From JBEIJQ01 sp040380145 (GTDB taxonomy: Bacteria > Bacteroidota > Bacteroidia > Chitinophagales > Saprospiraceae), in NCBI GenBank assembly GCA_040380145.1, contig JBEIJQ010000187.1, positions 1-5,345 on the forward strand: 5,345 nt of DNA, given 5' to 3'. Both the position numbers and the translations under genes were made by a program. The notes under the pieces were generated by a model, which saw only the letters and a program-made list of their open reading frames with translations, was not told where the DNA came from and made no database searches. Shown here piece after piece: positions 1 to 5,345 of the stretch (within the stretch, counting starts at the first letter, position 1; each line of letters starts with the position of its first letter).

Positions 1-135
1 CCACGCGCTGCCCCCGCCCCACGCCACGCGCTGCCCATCTGCAAGGGCGGGGGCGAGCCCCGCCCCACGCCACGCGCTGCCCCCGCCCCACGCCACGCGC
101 TGCCCATCTGCAAGGGCGGGGGCGAGCCCCGCCCC
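1..135. repeat. GC-rich 69-bp tandem repeat, about two copies
   Basis: Positions 1-66 and 70-135 are identical, giving a 69-bp period; copy 2 diverges from position 136. The array may continue left of the window. The unit divides into three 23-bp blocks. Blocks 1 and 2 begin with the same 13 nt (CCACGCGCTGCCC, at 1, 24, 70 and 93). Blocks 1 and 3 end with the same 12 nt (CCCCGCCCCACG). Each unit holds an 8-bp perfect hairpin, GGGCGGGG / CCCCGCCC, with loop GCGAG (45-65 and 114-134). GC content is far above the flanking genes. The array begins 24 nt beyond the stop of the imelysin gene. It resembles an intergenic REP-like or minisatellite repeat; its function is unknown. Confidence 0.85.
114..134 (-). 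terminator. Hairpin downstream of the imelysin gene, possible transcript end
   Basis: This is a perfect 8-bp all-GC stem (114-121 with 127-134, loop 122-126), 25 nt past the imelysin stop codon in the direction of transcription. A second identical hairpin lies at 45-65. Neither is followed by a U-tract on the minus strand, so it is not a canonical intrinsic terminator. It could stabilise the mRNA 3' end, as REP hairpins do, or simply be part of the repeat. Confidence 0.3.
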
Positions 136-159
136 TACCAACTGCGGCATTTCCGCCGA

Positions 160-1254
160 TCAATCCCCGTCGCCGCTGGCGTAGGTGATGCTGATGCCGA
201 GCAGCGACGATAGGTCGCTTTTGAAAAAACGCAGGTGCCGCTGGATTTCCGTGTGCAGGGCGGTCATTCCGGCGGGATCGTTCAGGATCAGATCGGCCGC
301 TCGGGCTCCGGCGGGCAGCGCCTCGAAAGCAGCGGTCACTTGTTGCCACGAAGCGATGGTCTGGGCCTTCAGTTCGGGGCCGCCGACCACTGCGTCGAGG
401 TAATCGTCGAAGCCGGGCCCGTCTAGCCCATCGGCGCCGCGGCCTTGCCATACCGCCCAGAGCGCGTCCGCGTGCGCCCGCAAAAGCAGGAGCGAGTGCC
501 CGCTGTGGTAGGCCTCTGTCTTTTCCGGTTCGGTTTGCAACTGTCCGGGGCGCAGCCCCAGCGGAATGCCCAGTTTGAAGTTTTTCAGGGCCTCGAAACT
601 CTTGACGAACTCGTTGTACAGCATCGAGGTCGAACTGCCCACATCGGTGCCGTCGTTGGCCACGAAAACGGCCGCGTCCACGGTGTTCCAGGCACCGCGC
701 ACCTCGGCCAGGTAGGTTCGGGCGTGGCGGACGATCGAACGCAGATAGGCCCTTCGGCCGGGCGATTGCGCCAGTGCGGCGACAATGGCCGCTTGGTCGC
801 CGTCGGTGCGGAAGATCAGATATTCCATTCCGAAAAGCCCGCGGCTGTCGCGGTCGAAATTGACCATCGCGGTATCGTTGGCGGCCACATACTGCTCGAT
901 TTTGGCCGAATCTGCCGGAAAAGTGCCGAGCTCTTCGGCCAGCCCCTTGCGCAGGCCATTTTCGCCCAGTGCGTACAGATTGAACATACAGGTACGCTCA
1001 AAGGCCAACGCCGTTTCGAGCCATTGGTGCTGTACTTGGCGCAGCAGGGCGGTATCGGGCGATTGCGCCAAACGAACGGTCAAGCTGTCGAGGCCGGACA
1101 GCCGATCGTCCAACGCGGCCAGCCCGGGTTCGATGAACTGCTGGCGGAAGTGGGCCAGCAGCGCGCCGCGGTCGTAGCTGTTTTGTTCGGGCCCTTCGGG
1201 CGTACAGGCCGACCAAACGGCCAACAAGCAAAGCAAAAGGATGTTTTTTTTCAT
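160..1254 (-). CDS. Imelysin-family (IrpA/COG3489-like) lipoprotein
   Basis: This 364-residue protein is probably an envelope-anchored member of the imelysin family, whose characterised relatives are iron-regulated periplasmic or outer-membrane proteins; iron binding here is inferred. The start at MKKNILLL gives a basic N-terminus, a hydrophobic segment (residues 4-14) and a lipobox ending at Cys17. The -3 residue is Trp (WSAC), so lipidation is likely rather than certain. The family GxHxxE motif appears as GLFGME (139-144), keeping the Glu but with Phe at the His position. Other family-like segments are NEFVKSFEALKNFKLGIPLG (214-233) and the C-terminal KSDLSSLLGISITY (345-358). The frame stays open upstream to 1464, but that part overlaps the preceding gene and would bury the signal peptide. 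The gene lies 44 nt after the DUF4856 gene and is probably co-transcribed. There is no Shine-Dalgarno; the ATG is preceded by seven A residues, the last of which is the A of the ATG. Confidence 0.88.
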   Translation of the reverse strand: MKKNILLLCLLAVWSACTPEGPEQNSYDRGALLAHFRQQFIEPGLAALDDRLSGLDSLTVRLAQSPDTALLRQVQHQWLETALAFERTCMFNLYALGENGLRKGLAEELGTFPADSAKIEQYVAANDTAMVNFDRDSRGLFGMEYLIFRTDGDQAAIVAALAQSPGRRAYLRSIVRHARTYLAEVRGAWNTVDAAVFVANDGTDVGSSTSMLYNEFVKSFEALKNFKLGIPLGLRPGQLQTEPEKTEAYHSGHSLLLLRAHADALWAVWQGRGADGLDGPGFDDYLDAVVGGPELKAQTIASWQQVTAAFEALPAGARAADLILNDPAGMTALHTEIQRHLRFFKSDLSSLLGISITYASGDGD

Positions 1255-1285
1255 TTTTTTGGAGAAAAAAAGAGAGAAAAAAAAA
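1254..1285 (-). promoter_or_regulatory. T-tract/A-tract leader of the imelysin gene
   Basis: On the minus strand the 31 nt before the ATG are almost pure T/C followed by A. A T9 run (1277-1285) and a CTCTC stretch are followed by T7, CTCC and A7, whose last A is the first base of the ATG. T7-CTCC-A7 (1254-1271) is an inverted repeat with a 4-nt loop. No AGGAGG-like sequence is present. A-rich sequence just upstream of the start is the usual translation enhancer in Bacteroidota. The T-tract could alternatively be a weak intergenic termination or pausing signal. Confidence 0.4.
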
Positions 1286-1298
1286 CGGTCGTCCGGAA

Positions 1299-2405
1299 TC
1301 AACGCCCCTGTTCGCTGACCCAATTTTTCTGGAAATCGGAGATTTCCGATTCCGAAAAACCGTACATGGCCTGCAGTTGGTCGATGGCTTGAAAAAGGCG
1401 GGGCACTTCTGCGGCGGGGTTTTGCACGAACCGCTCGGACTCGATCGCGCCGGACACCGGACAATACAGGGTGGACAGCACATCCGAAAGTTGCGCCGCA
1501 GTGGCCGTGCGATGCTCAGCCGGCAAATGGAACCAGCCCAGCAGGAAACCGTGGGCCTCGGCCAGGGCGTGCAGGGCAGCCGCAAAATCGCTTTCCGTGG
1601 GATTGGTCAGCGTCAGTTTGGCGGCGGCTTGGTGCAAGTAATTGATCACCGTGGCGGCGTTCGCTTTTTCCCACAACAGTTTGAGCTCGACAACTGCATC
1701 GTCGCGCTCGGCGGGGAAACCCTGGGCCACTGCCGCTTGGATCACGATGAACCGTGTGCGGATCCGCGTGTAAAGACCGGCGCCGTCGTTCTTGTCGCGG
1801 CGGGCCGTGTACTTGGCCATGAAAACATCGGGATGGGCGTGCAGCGCTGCGTTGTCGCTGTTGGCAAAATCCGGATGGGCGCCGTACAGGGCCAGGGCAC
1901 GATCCACCTCGGCGGCAGTAGGCTCGTCAGACAGCAGCTGGATCCCCTGGTGGTACAGCAGGGCCCCGTACAGGCCCTTGCCGAGAATCTCGCCCGGTTC
2001 GGCGCCCGTGGCATCGAACAAGTAGTCGCCGTACACGCCGCCGGTGCTGGCCGGGTCGAAGGGATCGTAAGTGCCGCCGCTGGCCTGGGCCAGCGCATCG
2101 AACCAACCGCCTGCGCCGATAATCGTTTGGTCAAAAGAAGCAACGGCCAAAGGCGACAAATCAACCGCACCAGAGCGGTAAACACTCACCAGATCGGAGG
2201 CCGTCAGGGCCACTCCAGCGGTCCGAGCGGTCTTGGCCAGGTTGTCCAATGCCACAAGTTGAGCCTTAATGGCCTCTTCGTCAATGGTTTGGCTCGAAAA
2301 GGATGTGCCGTCATAAGCGTTGGGCACCTCGAGGACTTCCTTTTCACAGGAGGAAATGGTAAGGGCAAAACCCAACAGCAAAGGGAAAAACAGGGTGTTG
2401 CGCAC
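1299..2405 (-). CDS. DUF4856 domain lipoprotein
   Basis: This 368-residue protein of unknown biochemical function begins with a lipoprotein signal peptide (MRNTLFFPLLLGFALTISSC, lipobox ISSC, Cys20), so it is probably membrane-anchored in the envelope. It then begins YDGTSFSSQT (31-40), as DUF4856 proteins do, and carries GEILGKGLYGALLY (138-151), LWEKANAATVINYL (244-257) and AHGFLLGWF (284-292), which I recognise as typical of the family. The start codon is GTG at 2405; the same frame is closed by TAA at 2418-2420, and no ATG start would preserve the signal peptide. The next gene downstream encodes an imelysin-like lipoprotein. DUF4856 and imelysin genes recur side by side in Bacteroidota, often near TonB-dependent receptors, so a joint role in metal or nutrient uptake is plausible but inferred. 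The family call rests on remembered motifs, not on a profile search. Confidence 0.8.
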   Translation of the reverse strand: MRNTLFFPLLLGFALTISSCEKEVLEVPNAYDGTSFSSQTIDEEAIKAQLVALDNLAKTARTAGVALTASDLVSVYRSGAVDLSPLAVASFDQTIIGAGGWFDALAQASGGTYDPFDPASTGGVYGDYLFDATGAEPGEILGKGLYGALLYHQGIQLLSDEPTAAEVDRALALYGAHPDFANSDNAALHAHPDVFMAKYTARRDKNDGAGLYTRIRTRFIVIQAAVAQGFPAERDDAVVELKLLWEKANAATVINYLHQAAAKLTLTNPTESDFAAALHALAEAHGFLLGWFHLPAEHRTATAAQLSDVLSTLYCPVSGAIESERFVQNPAAEVPRLFQAIDQLQAMYGFSESEISDFQKNWVSEQGR

Positions 2406-2412
2406 GGCGAAA

Positions 2413-2444
2413 GGCGTTTATTTAGACGGAATTTAAATAACGCC
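2413..2444. promoter_or_regulatory. Inverted repeat just upstream of the DUF4856 gene, candidate operator or mRNA hairpin
   Basis: GGCGTTTATTTA (2413-2424) and TAAATAACGCC (2434-2444) are complementary over 11 bp with one bulged T, around a 9-nt loop (2425-2433). The repeat ends 7 nt before the GTG start. As DNA it could bind a dimeric repressor controlling the DUF4856/imelysin pair. As RNA it would put a stable stem against the start codon. It does not match the Fur box I know, and I cannot name a regulator. Confidence 0.55.
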
Positions 2445-2445
2445 A

Positions 2446-2467
2446 CAAAGAAAAGCAGTCAAACCTT
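2446..2467 (-). promoter_or_regulatory. Weak candidate promoter for the DUF4856/imelysin pair
   Basis: Two 7-of-8 matches to the Bacteroidota -7 element TAnnTTTG occur on the minus strand: AAGGTTTG (2467-2460) and TTTCTTTG (2453-2446). Neither has a TTTG -33 box at proper spacing. Using the second would start transcription near the right arm of the inverted repeat at 2434-2444, which would suit an operator. Near-matches are common in AT-rich spacers, so this is tentative. Confidence 0.2.
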
Positions 2468-2528
2468 CAAGAGATATGACCTACATCATTTTTTTGCCCT
2501 ACAACTCCCAAATTACCAAGCGATCGGC

Positions 2529-2553
2529 CCCATACCCTTCAATAGGTATGTGG
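2529..2553 (-). terminator. Small hairpin downstream of def
   Basis: CATACC (2531-2536) pairs with GGTATG (2545-2550) around an 8-nt loop; two more G-C pairs extend the stem across one bulged base. It begins 11 nt past the def stop codon. There is no U-tract after it in the direction of transcription, so it may be an mRNA end stabiliser or a chance stem rather than an intrinsic terminator. Confidence 0.25.
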
Positions 2554-2564
2554 TTGGCTACCCA

Positions 2565-3125
2565 TCAAAAGCGGGCGAATTTCATCTTGTAGTCGGGCGA
2601 GATCTGACCGAGGCGGATTTTTTCCAATCGATTCTTGTTCAGCCTTTTGGTCAGCGGTTGCAAGTGGTCGGTGAACAAGACGCCCTCCAAGTGGTCGTAT
2701 TCGTGTTGGATGACGCGGGCGTTCATACCGTCGAAAGTGCCCTCTTGCGGCTGGAAATGTTCGTCCAGCCAGCGCAGGCGCACCACGGAGGGCCTCGTCA
2801 CATCGCCGTGGATATCGGGGATGCTCAGACAGCCTTCCTCGAAAGTCCAAGGGGCACCCGTTTCCTCGATGAAGTGGGCGTTGATGAACACTTGTTTGAT
2901 GCCTTTCTCCAGGTTTTTGCGTTTTTTCTCTAGCTGCACCGTATCCACCACGAAAACACGGATGGATTCGCCGACCTGTGGCGCAGCGAGCCCTACCCCA
3001 TTGGAGTGGTACATGGTTTCCCACATGTTGTCGAGGAAGGTCTGGAGCAGGGGATGATCGGGCGCGATGTCGCGTGCGACTTGTCTGAGAACGGGTTGGC
3101 CGTAGGCGTAAATGGACAGGATCAT
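2565..3125 (-). CDS. def: Peptide deformylase
   Basis: This cytoplasmic metallohydrolase removes the formyl group from the N-terminal methionine of new proteins. At 186 residues it has the usual family length. All three signature motifs are present in order: GVGLAAPQ (43-50), EGCLS (97-101, metal ligand Cys99) and HEYDH (141-145, two His ligands and the catalytic Glu142). The ligand set is therefore complete, and Fe2+ is the usual metal of the family. An insert-like basic stretch, EKKRKNLEKG (66-75), lies between motifs 1 and 2, where Bacteroidota enzymes tend to be longer. The start MILSIYAYG matches the beginning of the family, and no Shine-Dalgarno is visible. The gene begins 28 nt after the nadA stop codon, which suggests co-transcription. 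Confidence 0.96.
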   Translation of the reverse strand: MILSIYAYGQPVLRQVARDIAPDHPLLQTFLDNMWETMYHSNGVGLAAPQVGESIRVFVVDTVQLEKKRKNLEKGIKQVFINAHFIEETGAPWTFEEGCLSIPDIHGDVTRPSVVRLRWLDEHFQPQEGTFDGMNARVIQHEYDHLEGVLFTDHLQPLTKRLNKNRLEKIRLGQISPDYKMKFARF

Positions 3126-3153
3126 GAGCTTTCTGGATGAATAAGAGCGGGGT

Positions 3154-4167
3154 TTATTTTTCTCCGAGGCCCGCTCGGGCCGAGATTTCCAACATGCGGT
3201 CGATGCAGGCGCGTCCTTGTTGGACGATATGATCGGGCAGTTCGATCTCGGGCAGTTCGTGGAGCAGGCAAAGGTACAGTTTTTCCAAGGTGTTGCGCTT
3301 CATGTGGGGGCAATCGTTGCAGGCGCAGTTGTTTTCGGGCGGTGCCGGGATGAAGGTCTTGTACGGCGAACGTTGCTGCATCGTGTACAGGATGCCCGAT
3401 TCGGTGGCCACGATAAATTCTGTGGCGGGGCTGTCTTGGGTGTATTTCAGCAGGGCGCTGGTGGAACCGATGAAATCGGCCATTGCGAGCACGGGTTCCT
3501 CGCATTCCGGGTGTGCGATCAGCGGCGCGCCGGGGTGTCGGGCCTTCAATTTGGCGATTTTTTCGCGGGAAAAAATCTCGTGCACCATGCAGGCTCCGTT
3601 CCAGAGCACCATTTCCCGTCCGGTCTTTTTCATCAGGTAGGCCCCGAGATTGCGGTCGGGCGCGAAAATGATGGGCTTGTCGCGGGGGATGCTCTCGATG
3701 ATCGCCACCGCGTTGGAGGAGGTGCAGCACACGTCGGTGAGGGTCTTTAGCTCGGCGGTGCAGTTGATGTAACTGACCACGAGATGGTCGGGGTATTTTT
3801 CCTTGAACTGCCGGAAAAGGGCCGGCGGGCAGGAATCGGCCAGCGAGCAGCCCGCTTTGAGGTCGGGCAGCAGGACTTTTTTGCCCGGGTTGAGCATTTT
3901 CGCCGTTTCCGCCATGAAGTGCACCCCGGCGAAGACGATGATGTCGGCCTCGGTCTTGGCCGCTTTTTGGGAGAGTCCGAGGCTGTCGCCGATGTAATCG
4001 GCAATGTCCTGTATGTCGCCGTCCTGATAAAAGTGCGCCAAGATCACGGCGTTCTTTTCTTTTTTCAGGCGGTTGATCTCGGCCACGAGGTCGAGGGTCG
4101 GGTCCACTTCGAGGTCGAGGAAACCGTTGGAGAGGAGTTTTTCGCGGGCTTGGGCCAAAGTTGCCAT
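3154..4167 (-). CDS. nadA: Quinolinate synthase A
   Basis: NadA condenses iminoaspartate with dihydroxyacetone phosphate to form quinolinate in de novo NAD synthesis, using an oxygen-sensitive [4Fe-4S] cluster. The 337-residue protein is of normal length. The expected cluster cysteines are visible: Cys107 in [10 protein letters not shown], Cys193 in NGACMVHE and, in the CACNDCPHM segment (281-289), Cys286 as the best match to the third ligand, with Cys281 and Cys283 beside it. Substrate-region motifs include AHFYQ (44-48) and [10 protein letters not shown] (57-66). The frame is open upstream to beyond 4365, but the extension is low-complexity, crosses into guaB and lacks family similarity, so the ATG at 4167 is preferred. 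NadB and NadC are not in this window. The gene is divergent from guaB and is followed closely by def. Confidence 0.96.
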   Translation of the reverse strand: MATLAQAREKLLSNGFLDLEVDPTLDLVAEINRLKKEKNAVILAHFYQDGDIQDIADYIGDSLGLSQKAAKTEADIIVFAGVHFMAETAKMLNPGKKVLLPDLKAGCSLADSCPPALFRQFKEKYPDHLVVSYINCTAELKTLTDVCCTSSNAVAIIESIPRDKPIIFAPDRNLGAYLMKKTGREMVLWNGACMVHEIFSREKIAKLKARHPGAPLIAHPECEEPVLAMADFIGSTSALLKYTQDSPATEFIVATESGILYTMQQRSPYKTFIPAPPENNCACNDCPHMKRNTLEKLYLCLLHELPEIELPDHIVQQGRACIDRMLEISARAGLGEK

Positions 4168-4183
4168 TTCCGGTGGGTTTGTT

Positions 4184-4199
4184 TTTTTTTCGAAAAAAA
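4184..4199 (-). promoter_or_regulatory. T7-CG-A7 palindrome in the nadA leader
   Basis: A perfect 16-bp palindrome, T7-CG-A7, is centred between 4191 and 4192, within a longer T9/A7 stretch. It lies 17 nt upstream of the nadA ATG. It resembles the T7-CTCC-A7 element before the imelysin gene. It could be an A-rich translation enhancer, a bent-DNA promoter element or a protein-binding site. No Shine-Dalgarno and no TAnnTTTG promoter element were found for nadA. Confidence 0.35.
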
Positions 4200-4262
4200 G
4201 AAAATCGGACCGTAGCCCTTTTTTCACCCACAAAACAAAAAAAAATCGGCGGCGGTTGCGTC

Positions 4263-4320
4263 TTTCCGGGCGGTTTTCCCGCGAGGGGCGGGGCCGGGCA
4301 AAAAAATGCCGCCCGGGAAA
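4263..4320. repeat. Nested GC-rich inverted repeat in the nadA/guaB divergent region
   Basis: CCGGGCGG (4266-4273) and CCGCCCGG (4309-4316) are perfect 8-bp complementary arms. They are extended by TTT (4263-4265) against AAA (4318-4320) across one extra G at 4317. The 35-nt interior holds a second stem, CCCGC (4278-4282) with GCGGG (4288-4292). A competing pairing, CCGGGC (4294-4299) with GCCCGG (4311-4316), spans an A7 tract. The element lies upstream of the predicted guaB start and inside any long nadA leader, so it may be an operator region or an mRNA structure. High local GC makes chance pairing possible. Confidence 0.4.
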
Positions 4321-4341
4321 GCATCTTTGGGGCCTCCTTTT

Positions 4342-4349
4342 TACCTTTG
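4342..4349 (+). promoter_or_regulatory. guaB promoter -7 element (TACCTTTG)
   Basis: TACCTTTG fits the Bacteroidota -7 consensus TAnnTTTG exactly and ends 3 nt before the guaB ATG. Transcription normally starts a few bases beyond this element, which places the start at or next to the ATG and predicts a leaderless or near-leaderless mRNA. A TTTG occurs upstream at 4326-4329, but only 12 nt separate the two, shorter than the usual spacing of about 19-21, so the -33 box is uncertain. Confidence 0.6.
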
Positions 4350-4352
4350 CGA

Positions 4353-5345
4353 ATGGAAAACACAAAAGCCCCGCTCGGACAAAAATTTTTGGGCGACGGA
4401 CTGACTTTCGACGATGTCCTGTTGGTGCCCAATTATTCGGAGGTTCTGCCCTATCAGGTGGACATTTCCTCGCAGTTCACCCGCCGCATCCGCTTGAACG
4501 TGCCCATCGTTTCCGCTGCGATGGACACCGTGACCGATTCCCGTTTGGCCATCGCCATCGCGCGCCAGGGGGGCATCGGGATCATTCACAAAAACACCAC
4601 GGCCCAGGAGCAGGCCGAGGAAGTGCGCCGCGTCAAGCGCTCCGAGAGCGGGATGATCCTCGATCCCGTGACCCTCGAGCCGCACGCCACCTTGCGCGAT
4701 GCCCTCGAACTGATGCGCCAGTACCACATCGGCGGCATCCCCATCGTCAACGAACGCAAGCAACTGCTCGGGATCCTGACCAACCGCGATCTGCGTTTCG
4801 AGGAAAATCTCGATCGCCGCGTGACGGAACTGATGACTTCGCATAACCTGGTCACGGCGCCCAAGGGCACCGTGCTGGCCGATGCCCGGGCCATCCTCCA
4901 GCGCCACAAGATCGAAAAACTGCCCGTCGTGGACGCCGACAACATCCTCGTGGGGCTCATCACCTACAAAGACCTGATGAAGGTGCACGATTACCCGCAG
5001 GCCTGTAAAGACCGCTTTGGGCGCTTGGTGGTGGGCGCGGCCGTGGGCGTCACCGCCGACATGCTCGAGCGCGTGGAGGCCTTGGTGCGCGTGGGCGTGG
5101 ACGTGGTCTGCGTCGATACTGCGCACGGCCACTCCAAAGGCGTGCTCGACGCGGTCCGGCTGATCAAACAACATTACCCGGACCTCGAAGTGGTCGGCGG
5201 CAATGTGGCCACCGGTGAAGGGGCCAAGGCACTGGCCGATGCCGGTGCCGACGGCGTGAAAGTGGGCGTGGGGCCCGGTTCGATCTGCACCACCCGCGTG
5301 GTGGCCGGCGTGGGCGTCCCCCAGTTGTCGGCCATCTACAACGCG
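4353..5345 (+). CDS. guaB: IMP dehydrogenase, 3' end cut by the window
   Basis: GuaB oxidises IMP to XMP with NAD+, the committed step of GMP synthesis. The first 331 codons are present without interruption and run off the right edge; full enzymes have about 490 residues, so roughly one third is missing. After the N-terminal [10 protein letters not shown] (17-26) come DTVTD (58-62) and GGIGIIHKN (73-81). A pair of CBS domains follows (about 98-152 and 158-214, with HIGGIPIVN and KIEKLPVVD). The barrel then resumes with [10 protein letters not shown] (251-260) and GGNVAT (282-287). The active-site loop [11 protein letters not shown] (305-315) carries the catalytic Cys312. The ATG at 4353 gives the usual N-terminus and follows a TACCTTTG promoter element by 3 nt. 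The gene is transcribed divergently from nadA, 185 nt apart; NAD is the GuaB cosubstrate, but shared control is only a conjecture. Confidence 0.97.
   Translation, partial: MENTKAPLGQKFLGDGLTFDDVLLVPNYSEVLPYQVDISSQFTRRIRLNVPIVSAAMDTVTDSRLAIAIARQGGIGIIHKNTTAQEQAEEVRRVKRSESGMILDPVTLEPHATLRDALELMRQYHIGGIPIVNERKQLLGILTNRDLRFEENLDRRVTELMTSHNLVTAPKGTVLADARAILQRHKIEKLPVVDADNILVGLITYKDLMKVHDYPQACKDRFGRLVVGAAVGVTADMLERVEALVRVGVDVVCVDTAHGHSKGVLDAVRLIKQHYPDLEVVGGNVATGEGAKALADAGADGVKVGVGPGSICTTRVVAGVGVPQLSAIYNA

Noticed and set aside
1..135. CRISPR array
   Set aside because: The units are directly adjacent with no variable spacers, and there are only two copies.
1..213. Tandem repeat as part of a repeat-containing protein entering from the left (period 69 is divisible by 3 and plus frame 1 is open to 213)
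   Set aside because: All three plus frames are free of stops through the repeat because of its very high GC, and the continuation runs antisense into the imelysin gene, so openness is not evidence of coding.
445..1392. Plus-strand open frame of 315 codons antisense to the imelysin gene
   Set aside because: The minus strand encodes a recognisable lipoprotein with signal peptide and family motifs; the plus-strand product is an antisense by-product.
1255..1464. Upstream-extended start for the imelysin protein (70 more residues)
   Set aside because: The extension overlaps the DUF4856 gene and places a low-complexity Phe/Lys stretch before a perfectly good lipoprotein signal peptide.
2204..2446. 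Alternative upstream GTG at 2446, as a frameshifted start of the DUF4856 protein
   Set aside because: That frame loses the signal peptide and the family motifs; the GTG at 2405 already gives a complete lipoprotein signal.
2406..2564. tRNA or small RNA gene in the def/DUF4856 spacer
   Set aside because: No cloverleaf, no T-loop-like GTTCRA sequence and no terminator with a U-tract could be found; only the two inverted repeats reported above stand out.
1377..2933. Long open frame on the plus strand (518 codons) antisense to the DUF4856 gene, the spacer and part of def
   Set aside because: It crosses two well-supported genes and their spacer, and its product shows no recognisable domain. Codon bias in GC-rich genes commonly leaves the opposite strand open.
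4168..4432. Upstream-extended start for nadA
   Set aside because: The extra residues come from homopolymer tracts and the guaB 5' end and have no family similarity; the ATG at 4167 gives the normal NadA length.
4073..4846. Plus-strand open frame of 257 codons from within nadA into guaB
   Set aside because: It runs in a different frame from guaB, overlaps two clear enzymes and has a low-complexity Arg/His-rich product.
4341..5174. Minus-strand open frame of 277 codons antisense to guaB
   Set aside because: The plus strand encodes uninterrupted IMP dehydrogenase with all expected motifs; the reverse frame is His/Val-rich and unlike any family I recognise.

Overview
The window looks like ordinary chromosomal DNA from a GC-rich member of the Bacteroidota. 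Three things point there. A DUF4856 lipoprotein is paired with an imelysin-like lipoprotein, a pairing characteristic of that phylum. None of the five genes has a recognisable Shine-Dalgarno sequence; leaders are A- or T-rich instead. A TAnnTTTG-type promoter element (TACCTTTG) sits immediately before guaB. I cannot assign a genus.

Layout from left to right. Positions 1-135 hold about two copies of a very GC-rich 69-bp tandem repeat with an 8-bp-stem hairpin in each copy. Four genes follow on the minus strand. In transcription order (right to left) they are nadA (quinolinate synthase, 4167-3154), def (peptide deformylase, 3125-2565), a DUF4856 lipoprotein (2405-1299) and an imelysin-family lipoprotein (1254-160). 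On the plus strand, divergent from nadA, is the 5' two thirds of guaB (IMP dehydrogenase, from 4353 to the window end).

nadA and def are separated by 28 nt and are probably co-transcribed housekeeping genes (NAD biosynthesis; N-terminal formyl removal from new proteins). A 159-nt gap with a small hairpin and a strong 11-bp inverted repeat separates def from the DUF4856/imelysin pair, which has a 44-nt internal gap and looks like its own two-gene envelope operon. Imelysin-like proteins are connected with iron acquisition in other bacteria; that role is inferred here. The 185-nt nadA/guaB divergent region carries homopolymer A/T tracts, a GC-rich nested inverted repeat and the probable guaB promoter. 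The promoter lies so close to the ATG that the guaB mRNA is predicted to be leaderless or nearly so.

I found no new multigene system. The items most worth a second look are the inverted repeat ahead of the DUF4856 gene, the tandem repeat at the left edge, the recurring T-tract/A-tract leaders and the predicted leaderless guaB transcript.
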